This document shows, in pieces, positions 53,921 through 63,360 of a stretch of DNA of 64,000 bases. The translations under genes and the position numbers were made by a program. Source of the stretch: Hydractinia symbiolongicarpus (taxonomy: Eukaryota > Cnidaria > Hydrozoa > Anthoathecata > Hydractiniidae); NCBI RefSeq assembly GCF_029227915.1, contig NC_079875.1, positions 21,323,001 through 21,387,000 on the forward strand. The letters run 5' to 3'. The stretch's first letter is position 1, and each line of letters begins with the position of its first letter. Under the pieces are notes generated by a model. The model made no database searches, was not told the DNA's origin, and was given only the letters and a program-made list of their open reading frames with translations.

Positions 53921-55590
53921 CTTGGGACGTTGTAGCGCATTGAGACTGGAAGGAATAGTCCAATGGTAACCTGCGCAGACAGGTGAAACCACGTGATTTA
54001 CGTGTGAGGTCTTTATTAGACTGCAAAAGGCCATAATACGGTCGTTATAGGGCTGTGCACGTAATTAAGAGAGTTCTGAGGCCACGGCGCTAAGGAGAAC
54101 CACTTGGAACGTTGTTGTGCATTGAGACTGGAACGACTAGTCCAATGGTAACCTGCGCAGGCAGATAGAACCACGTGATTTACGTGCGAGGCTTATAATA
54201 CCCTGCAAAACGCCATATTACGGTCGTTATAGGGCTGTGCACGTAATTAAGAGAGCTCTAAAGCCACGGCGCTAAATAGAACCACTTGGAACGTTGTAGG
54301 GCAATGAGACTGGAAGGAATAGTCCAATGGTAAGCTGCCCAGGCAGAGGGAACCACGTGATTTACGTGTGAGGCCTTTATTACACTGCAAAAGGCCATAT
54401 TACAGCCTTTATAGGAAGATGCACGTAGTTAAGAGTGTTGTAAAGCGACGGCGCTAAGGAAAACCACTTGGGATGTTGTAGCGCATTAAGACTGGAACGA
54501 CTAGTCGAATCATAACCTGCGCAGGCAGATGGAACCTCGTGATTTACGTGTGAGGCTTTTATTAGACTGCAAAAAGCCATATTACAGCCTTTAAACGACT
54601 GTGCATGCAGTTAATGGTGTTCTAAGGCGACGGCGCTAATGAAAGCGACTTTCGACGATGAAGCGCATTGAGACTGGAACGACTAGTCCAATGGTAAGCT
54701 GCGCAGGCAGATGAAACCACGTGATTTACATGTGAGGCTTTTATTAGACTGGAAAAGGGCATATTATAGCCTTTGTAGGACGATGCACGTAGTTAAGAGT
54801 GTTCTAAAGCGACGGCGCTAATGAAAACAACTTGGGACGTTGTAGCGCATTGAGACTGGAAGGAATAGTCCAATGGTAACCTGCGCAGACAGGTGAAACC
54901 ACGTGATTTACGTGTGAGGTCTTTATTAGACTGCAAAAGGCCATAATACGGTCGTTATAGGGCTGTGCACGTAATTAAGAGAGTTCTGAGGCCACGGCGC
55001 TAAGGAGAACCACTTGGAACGTTGTTGTGCATTGAGACTGGAACGACTAGTCCAATGGTAACCTGCGCAGGCAGATAGAACCACGTGATTTACGTGCGAG
55101 GCTTATAATACCCTGCAAAACGCCATATTACGGTCGTTATAGGGCTGTGCACGTAATTAAGAGAGCTCTAAAGCCACGGCGCTAAATAGAACCACTTGGA
55201 ACGTTGTAGGGCAATGAGACTGGAAGGAATAGTCCAATGGTAAGCTGCCCAGGCAGAGGGAACCACGTGATTTACGTGTGACGCCTTTATTACACTGCAA
55301 AAGGTCATATTACAGCCTTTATAGGACTGTGCACGTAGTGAAGAGAGTTCTAAGGCGACGGCGCTAATGAAAACGACTTGGGACGTTGTAGCGCATTGAG
55401 ACTGGAAGGAATAGTCCAATGGTAACCTGCGCAGACAGGTGAAACCACGTGATTTACGTGTGAGGTCTTTATTAGACTGCAAAAGGCCATAATACGGTCG
55501 TTATAGGGCTGTGCACGTAATTAAGAGAATTCTGAGGCCACGGCGCTAAGGAGAACCACTTGGAACGTTGTTGTGCATTGAGACTGGAAG
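53921..55590 (+). repeat. 8-monomer higher-order repeat, copy 2 plus a 0.2-kb start of a third
   Basis: Near-perfect duplicate of 52,465-53,920 followed by about 214 bp that start a third copy. The match ends near 55,590, where GGAAGGAATAGTCAATTGG replaces GGAACGACTAGTCC. A GAATTC site at about 55,529 (AGAGAATTCTGAGG, elsewhere AGAGAGTTCTGAGG) is a private change. Confidence 0.87.
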
Positions 55591-55790
55591 GAATAGTCAA
55601 TTGGTAACCTGCGCAGGCAGATGGAACCTCGTGATTTACGTGTGAGGTCTTTATTAGACTGCAAAAGGTCATATTACAGCCTTTATAGGACTGTGCACGT
55701 AGTGAAGAGAGTTCTAAGGCGACGGCGCTAATGAAAACGACTTGGGACGTTGTAGCGCATTGAGACTGGAACGAATAGTCCAATGGTAAC

Positions 55791-58700
55791 CTGCACAGGC
55801 AGATGGAACAACGTGATTTACGTGTGAGGCCTTTATTACCCTGCAAAACGCCATATTACGGTCGTTATAGGGCTGTGCACGTAATTAAGAGAGCTCTAAA
55901 GCCACGGCGCTAAATAGAACCACTTGGAACGTTGTAGGGCATTGTGACTGGAAGGAATAGTCCGATGGTAAGCTGCGCAGGCAGATGAAACCACGTGATT
56001 TACATGTGAGGCTTTTATTAGACTGGAAAAGGGCATATTATAGCCTTTGTAGGACGATGCACGTAGTTAAGAGTGTTCTAAAGCGACGGCGCTAAGGAAA
56101 ACGACTTGGGACGTTGTAGCGCATTGAGACTGGAAGGAATAGTCTAATGGTAACCTGCACAGGCAGATGGAACAAAGTGATTTACGTGTGAGGCCTTTAT
56201 TACCCTGCAAAACGCCATATTACGGTCGTTATAGGGCTGTGCACGTAATTAAGAGAGCTCTAAAGCCACGGCGCTAAATAGAACCACTTGGAACGTTGTA
56301 GGGCATTGAGACTGGAAGGAATAGTCCAATGGTAAGCTGCGCAGGCAGGTGAAACCACGTGATTTACGTGTGAGGCCTTTATTAGACTGCAAAAAGCCAT
56401 ATTACAGCCTTTAAACGACTGTGCATGCAGTTAATGGTGTTCTAAGGCGACGGCGCTAATGAAAGCGACTTTCGACGATGAAGCGCATTGAGACTGGAAC
56501 GACTAGTCCAATGGTAACCGGCGCAGGCAACTCAAACCGCGTGATTTAAGTGTGCGGCCTTTATTAGACTGCAAAAGGCCATACTACGGTCTTTATAGGA
56601 CTCTACACGTAGTTAAGAGTGTTTTAAGGCCACGGCGCTAAGGAGAACTACTTGGAACGTTGTAGTGCAATGACACTGGAAGGAATAGTCCAATGGTAAG
56701 CTGCGCAGGCAGGTGAAACCAGGTGATTTACGTGTGAGGCCTTTATTAGACTGCAAAAGGCCATATTACAGCCTTTATAGGACGATGCACGTAGTTAAGA
56801 GTGTTGAAAAGCGACGGCGCTAAGGAAAACGACTTGGGACGTTGTACCACATTGAGACTTGAAGGACTAGTCCAATGATAACCTGCGCAGGCAGATGGAA
56901 CCTCGTGATTTACGTGTGAGGTCTTTATTTGACTGCAAAAGGCCATATTAAAGCCTTTATATGACTGTGCACGTAGTTAAGAGTGTTCTAAGGCGACGGC
57001 ACTAATGAAAATGACTTGGGATGTTGTAGCGCATTGAGACTGGAACGACTAGTCCAATGGTAACCTGCACAGGCAGATGGAACCACGTGATTTACATGTG
57101 AGGCCTTTATTAGACTGCAAAAGGTCATATTACAGCCCTTATAGGACTGTGCACGTAGTTAAGAGTGTTCTAAGGCGACGGCGCTAATGAAAGCGACCTT
57201 AGACGTTGTAGCGCATTGAGACTGGAACGACTAGTCCAATGGTAACCTGCGCAGGCAGATAGAACCACGTGATTTACGTGCGAGGCTTATAATACCCTGC
57301 AAAACGCCATATTACGGTCGTTATAGGGCTGTGCACGTAATTAAGAGAGCTCTAAAGCCACGGCGCTAAATAGAACCACTTGGAACGTTGTAGGGCAATG
57401 AGACTGGAAGGAATAGTCCAATGGTAAGCTGCCCAGGCAGAGGGAACCACGTGATTTACGTGTGAGGCCTTTATTACACTGCAAAAGGCCATATTACAGC
57501 CTTTATAGGAAGATGCACGTAGTTAAGAGTGTTGTAAAGCGACGGCGCTAAGGAAAACGACTTGGGATGTTGTAGCGCATTAAGACTGGAACGACTAGTC
57601 CAATCATAACCTGCGCAGGCAGATGGAACCTCGTGATTTACGTGTGAGGCTTTATTAGACTGCAAAAAGCCATATTACAGCCTTTAAACGACTGTGCATG
57701 CAGTTAATGGTGTTCTAAGGCGACGGCGCTAATGAAAGCGACTTTCGACTATGAAGCGCATTGAGACTGGAACGACTAGTCCAATGGTAAGCTGCGCAGG
57801 CAGATGAAACCACGTGATTTACATGTGAGGCTTTTATTAGACTGGAAAAGGGCATATTATAGCCTTTGTAGGACGATGCACGTAGTTAAGAGTGTTCCAA
57901 AGCGACGGCGCTAATGAAAACAACTTGGGACGTTGTAGCGCATTGAGACTGGAAGGAATAGTCCAATGGTAACCTGCGCAGACAGGTGAAACCACGTGAT
58001 TTACGTGTGAGGTCTTTATTAGACTGCAAAAGGCCATAATACGGTCGTTATAGGGCTGTGCACGTAATTAAGAGAGTTCTGAGGCCACGGCGCTAAGGAG
58101 AACCACTTGGAACGTTGTTGTGCATTGAGACTGGAAGGAATAGTCAATTGGTAACCTGCGCAGGCATATGGAACCTCGTGATTTACATGTGAGGTCTTTA
58201 TTAGACTGCAAAAGGTCATATTACAGCCTTTATAGGACTGTGCACGTAGTTAAGAGTGTTCTAAGGCGACGGCACTAATGAAAATGACTTGGGATGTTGT
58301 AACGCATTGAGACTGGAACGACTAGTCCAATGGTAACCTGCACAGGCAGATGGAACCACGTGATTTACATGTGAGGCCTTTATTAGACTGCAAAAGGTCA
58401 TATTACAGCCCTTATAGGACTGTGCACGTAGTTAAGAGTGTTCTAAGGCGACGGCGCTAATGAAAGCGACCTTAGACGTTGTAGCGCATTGAGACTGGAA
58501 CGACTAGTCCAATGGTAACCTGCGCAGGCAGATAGAACCACGTGATTTACGTGCGAGGCTTATAATACCCTGCAAAACGCCATATTACGGTCGTTATAGG
58601 GCTGTGCACGTAATTAAGAGAGCTCTAAAGCCACGGCGCTAAATAGAACCACTTGGAACGTTGTAGGGCAATGAGACTGGAAGGAATAGTCCAATGGTAA

Positions 58701-58829
58701 GCTGCCCAGGCAGAGGGAACCACGTGATTTACGTGTGAGGCCTTTATTACACTGCAAAAGGCCATATTACAGCCTTTATAGGAAGATGCACGTAGTTAAG
58801 AGTGTTGTAAAGCGACGGCGCTAAGGAAA
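55791..58829 (+). repeat. 30-monomer spaced higher-order repeat, copy 2, and linking monomers
   Basis: The first 2.3 kb repeats 50.3-52.67 kb at 5,460 bp. A 1-bp deletion at about 57,651 (GAGGCTTTATTAG, elsewhere GAGGCTTTTATTAG) is private and shifts later correspondences to 8,371 bp against the 49.4-50.1 kb region. After about 58,130 the order follows the 49.7-50.15 kb type, up to about 58,520. The segment ends at the junction GAAAACGACTTTCGACGATG near 58,830, which joins two monomer types and starts the next repeat. Confidence 0.72.
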
Positions 58830-60517
58830 ACGACTTTCGACGATGAAGCGCATTGAGACTGGAACGACTAGTCCAATGGTAAGCTGCGCAGGCAGATGAA
58901 ACCACGTGATTTACATGTGAGGCTTTTATTAGACTGGAAAAGGGCATATTATAGCCTTTGTAGGACGATGCACGTAGTTAAGAGTGTTCCAAAGCGACGG
59001 CGCTAATGAAAACAACTTGGGACGTTGTAGCGCATTGAGACTGGAAGGAATAGTCCAATGGTAACCTGCGCAGACAGGTGAAACCACGTGATTTACGTGT
59101 GAGGTCTTTATTAGACTGCAAAAGGCCATAATACGGTCGTTATAGGGCTGTGCACGTAATTAAGAGAGTTCTGAGGCCACGGCGCTAAGGAGAACCACTT
59201 GGAACGTTGTTGTGCATTGAGACTGGAACGACTAGTCCAATGGTAACCTGCGCAGGCAGATAGAACCACGTGATTTACGTGCGAGGCTTATAATACCCTG
59301 CAAAACGCCATATTACGGTCGTTATAGGGCTGTGCACGTAATTAAGAGAGCTCTAAAGCCACGGCGCTAAATAGAACCACTTGGAACGTTGTAGGGCAAT
59401 GAGACTGGAAGGAATAGTCCAATGGTAAGCTGCCCAGGCAGAGGGAACCACGTGATTTACGTGTGAGGCCTTTATTACACTGCAAAAGGCCATATTACAG
59501 CCTTTATAGGAAGATGCACGTAGTTAAGAGTGTTCTAAAGCGACGGCGCTAAGGAAAACGACTTGGGACGTTGTAGCGCATTGAGACTGGAAGGAATAGT
59601 CCAATGGTAACCTGCACAGGCAGATGGAACAAAGTGATTTACGTGTGAGGCCTTTATTACCCTGCAAAACGCCATATTACGGTCGTTATAGGGCTGTGCA
59701 CGTAATTAAGAGAGCTCTAAAGCCACGGCGCTAAATAGAACCACTTGGAACGTTGTAGGGCATTGAGACTGGAAGGAATAGTCCAATGGTAAGCTGCGCA
59801 GGCAGGTGAAACCACGTGATTTACGTGTGAGGCCTTTATTAGACTGCAAAAGGCCATATTACAGCCTTTATAGGACGATGCACGTAGTTAAGAGTGTTGA
59901 AAAGCGACGGCGCTAGGGAAAACGACTTGGGACGTTGTACCACATTGAGACTTGAACGACTAGTCCAATGGTAACCGGCGCAGGCAACTCAAACCGCGTG
60001 ATTTAAGTGTGCGGCCTTTATTAGACTGCAAAAGGCCATACTACGGTCTTTATAGGACTCTACACCTTTATTACCCTGCAAAACGCCATATTACGGTCGT
60101 TATAGGGCTGTGCACGTAATTAAGAGAGCTCTAAAGCCACGGCGCTAAATAGAACCACTTGGAACGTTGTAGGGCATTGTGACTGGAAGGAATAGTCCGA
60201 TGGTAAGCTGCGCAGGCAGATGAAACCACGTGATTTACATGTGAGGCTTTTATTAGACTGGAAAAGGGCATATTATAGCCTTTGTAGGACGATGCACGTA
60301 GTTAAGAGTGTTCTAAAGCGACGGCGCTAAGGAAAACGACTTGGGACGTTGTAGCGCATTGAGACTGGAAGGAATAGTCCAATCATAACCTGCGCAGGCA
60401 GATGGAACCTCGTGATTTACGTGTGAGGCTTTTATTAGACTGCAAAAAGCCATATTACAGCCTTTAAACGACTGTGCATGCAGTTAATGGTGTTCTAAGG
60501 CGACGGCGCTAATGAAA
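58830..60517 (+). repeat. 1,688-bp tandem unit with a truncated monomer, copy 1
   Basis: Text from about 58,830 recurs from 60,518 at a shift of 1,688 bp, which is 9 x 182 plus 50. The extra 50 bp is a truncated monomer at about 60,023-60,072, where GGACTCTACAC runs directly into CTTTATTACCCTGC with about 132 bp of the monomer missing. The same truncation recurs at 61,711-61,760. Unlike every other HOR in the window, this unit breaks monomer register. Confidence 0.87.
60023..60072 (+). repeat. Truncated 50-bp satellite monomer
   Basis: Starts as a normal monomer (AGACTGCAAAAGGCCATACT) and stops after GGACTCTACAC, continuing at the CTTTATT that normally closes the monomer. About 132 bp is missing. 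The join shows little homology, at most one base, which suggests end-joining rather than homologous exchange. Confidence 0.85.
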
Positions 60518-61956
60518 GCGACTTTCGACGATGAAGCGCATTGAGACTGGAACGACTAGTCCAATGGTAAGCTGCGCAGGCAGATGAAACCACGTGATTT
60601 ACATGTGAGGCTTTTATTAGACTGGAAAAGGGCATATTATAGCCTTTGTAGGACGATGCACGTAGTTAAGAGTGTTTTAAAGCGACGGCGCTAATGAAAA
60701 CAACTTGGGACGTTGTAGCGCATTGAGACTGGAAGGAATAGTCCAATGGTAACCTGCGCAGACAGGTGAAACCACGTGATTTACGTGTGAGGTCTTTATT
60801 AGACTGCAAAAGGCCATAATACGGTCGTTATAGGGCTGTGCACGTAATTAAGAGAGTTCTGAGGCCACGGCGCTAAGGAGAACCACTTGGAACGTTGTTG
60901 TGCATTGAGACTGGAACGACTAGTCCAATGGTAACCTGCGCAGGCAGATAGAACCACGTGATTTACGTGCGAGGCTTATAATACCCTGCAAAACGCCATA
61001 TTACGGTCGTTATAGGGCTGTGCACGTAATTAAGAGAGCTCTAAAGCCACGGCGCTAAATAGAACCACTTGGAACGTTGTAGGGCAATGAGACTGGAAGG
61101 AATAGTCCAATGGTAAGCTGCCCAGGCAGAGGGAACCACGTGATTTACGTGTGAGGCCTTTATTACACTGCAAAAGGCCATATTACAGCCTTTATAGGAA
61201 GATGCACGTAGTTAAGAGTGTTCTAAAGCGACGGCGCTAAGGAAAACGACTTGGGACGTTGTAGCGCATTGAGACTGGAAGGAATAGTCCAATGGTAACC
61301 TGCACAGGCAGATGGAACAAAGTGATTTACGTGTGAGGCCTTTATTACCCTGCAAAACGCCATATTACGGTCGTTATAGGGCTGTGCACGTAATTAAGAG
61401 AGCTCTAAAGCCACGGCGCTAAATAGAACCACTTGGAACGTTGTAGGGCATTGAGACTGGAAGGAATAGTCCAATGGTAAGCTGCGCAGGCAGGTGAAAC
61501 CACGTGATTTACGTGTGAGGCCTTTATTAGACTGCAAAAGGCCATATTACAGCCTTTATAGGACGATGCACGTAGTTAAGAGTGTTGAAAAGCGACGGCG
61601 CTAGGGAAAACGACTTGGGACGTTGTACCACATTGAGACTTGAACGACTAGTCCAATGGTAACCGGCGCAGGCAACTCAAACCGCGTGATTTAAGTGTGC
61701 GGCCTTTATTAGACTGCAAAAGGCCATACTACGGTCTTTATAGGACTCTACACCTTTATTACCCTGCAAAACGCCATATTACGGTCGTTATAGGGCTGTG
61801 CACGTAATTAAGAGAGCTCTAAAGCCACGGCGCTAAATAGAACCACTTGGAACGTTGTAGGGCATTGTGACTGGAAGGAATAGTCCGATGGTAAGCTGCG
61901 CAGGCAGATGAAACCACGTGATTTACATGTGAGGCTTTTATTAGACTGGAAAAGGG
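60518..61956 (+). repeat. 1,688-bp tandem unit, copy 2, cut short by the inversion
   Basis: Follows copy 1 with very few differences (for example AGAGTGTTTTAAAGCG at about 60,670 for AGAGTGTTCCAAAGCG at about 58,982). It includes the second truncated monomer at 61,711-61,760. It stops after about 1,439 bp at GACTGGAAAAGGGC, where orientation flips. Confidence 0.85.
61711..61760 (+). repeat. Truncated 50-bp satellite monomer, second copy
   Basis: Identical junction to 60,065/60,066: GGACTCTACAC joined to CTTTATTACCCTGC at 61,753/61,754. The 1,688-bp spacing shows it was copied together with its flanks rather than formed twice. Confidence 0.85.
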
Positions 61957-63360
61957 CCGCAGACGTAACTCAAGTGGTTTCAGATGCCTGCGCCGGTTAC
62001 CATTGGAATATTCCTTCCATAGTCAATGCACTACAACGTTCCAAGTGGTTTTCCTTAGCGCCGATGCCTTAGAACACTCTTAAGTGCGTGCACAGTGCTA
62101 TAAAGGCTGTAATATGGCCTTTTGCAGTCTAATAAAAGCCTCGCACGTAATCACGTGGTTCTATCTGCCTGCGCAGGTTAGCATTAGACTAGTCGTTCCA
62201 GTCTCAATGCGCTACAACGTCTAAGGTCGCTTTCATTAGCGCCGTCGCCTTAGAACACCCTTAACTACGTACACAGTCCTATAAGGGCTGTAATATGACC
62301 TTTTGCAGTCTAATAAAGGCCTCACACGTAAATCACGTGGTTCCATCTGCCTGTGCAGGTTACCATTGGACTAGTCGTTCCAGTCTCAATGCGCTACAAC
62401 ATCCCAAGTCGTTTTCATTAGTGCCATCGCCTTAGAACACTCTTAACTACGTGTAGAGTCCTATAAAGACCGTAGTATGGCCTTTTGCAGTCTAATAAAG
62501 GCCGCACACTTAAATAACGAGGTTCCATCTGCCTGCGCAGCTTACCATCGGACTATTCCTTCCAGTCACAATGCCCTACAACGTTCCAAGTGGATCTATT
62601 CAGCGCCGTGGCTTTAGAGCTCTCTTAATTACGTGCACAGCCCTATAACGACCGTAATATGGCGTTTTGCAGGGTAATAAAGGCCTCACACGTAAATCAC
62701 GTTGTTCCATCTGCCTGTGCAGGTTACCATTGGACTATTTGTTCCAGTCTCAATGCGCTACCACGTCCCAAGTCGTTTTCATTAGCGCCGTCGCCTTAGA
62801 ACTCTCTTCACTACGTGCACAGTCCTATAAAGGCTGTAATATGACCTTTTGCAGTCTAATAAAGACCTCACACGTAAATCACGAGGTTCCATCTGCCTGC
62901 GCAGGTTACCAATTGACTATTCCTTCCAGTCTCAATGCACAACAACGTTCCAAGTGGTTCTCCTTAGCGCCGTGGCCTTAAAACACTCTTAACTACGTGT
63001 AGAGTCCTATAAAGACCGTAGTATGGCCTTTTGCAGTCTAATAAAGGCCGCACACTTAAATCACGCGGTTTGAGTTGCCTGCGCCGGTTACCATTGGACT
63101 AGTCGTTCAAGTCTCAATGTGGTACAACGTCCCAAGTCGTTTTCCCTAGCGCCGTCGCTTTTCAACACTCTTAACTACGTGCATCGTCCTATAAAGGCTG
63201 TAATATGGCCTTTTGCAGTCTAATAAAGGCCTCACACGTAAATCACGTGGTTTCACCTGCCTGCGCAGCTTACCATTGGACTATTCCTTCCAGTCACAAT
63301 GCCCTACAACGTTCCAAGTGGTTCTATTTAGCGCCGTGGCTTTAGAGCTCTCTTAATTAC
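61957..63360 (-). repeat. Inverted satellite block, about 7.7 monomers
   Basis: All landmarks run in reverse complement here: for example ATGGCCTTTTGCAGTCTAAT at about 62,114 and CCATTGGACTAGTCGTTCCA at about 62,364. The block is about 1,404 bp. Its left breakpoint is within a few bases of 61,956 (GGAAAAGGGC to CGCAGACGTAAC). Its right breakpoint is near 63,360 (CTTAATTACG to GTCTTTATAGGAC), with about 4 bp of microhomology (TACG). Read in reverse, bases 62,535-61,957 match 3,210-3,789 without net indel over at least 549 bp, including a rare 1-bp deletion. The inner part (62,536-63,360) is a different monomer combination. This is the only part of the window in this orientation. Confidence 0.95.

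Larger units (their letters stand above)
50300..55790 (+). repeat. 30-monomer spaced higher-order repeat, copy 1 (5,460 bp)
   Basis: Bases about 50,300-52,670 match about 55,760-58,130 at a constant 5,460 bp (30 x 182). The monomer with GGAACAAAGTGATTTACG is at 50,345 and 50,709, and matches that at 56,170. The collinearity breaks at about 52,670 because this copy has been filled by a separate 8-monomer amplification. Only the first 2.4 kb of the spacing is therefore truly shared. Confidence 0.75.

Noticed and set aside
55520-55535. GAATTC as a functional or cloning junction
   Set aside because: It is a single G-to-A change in the common AGAGAGTTCTGAGG text; flanks are ordinary satellite on both sides.
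61957-63360. Treating the orientation switch as a sure biological inversion
   Set aside because: It is clear in the sequence, but satellite arrays are prone to assembly error and chimeric reads. It is kept as a finding with read-level confirmation as the deciding test.
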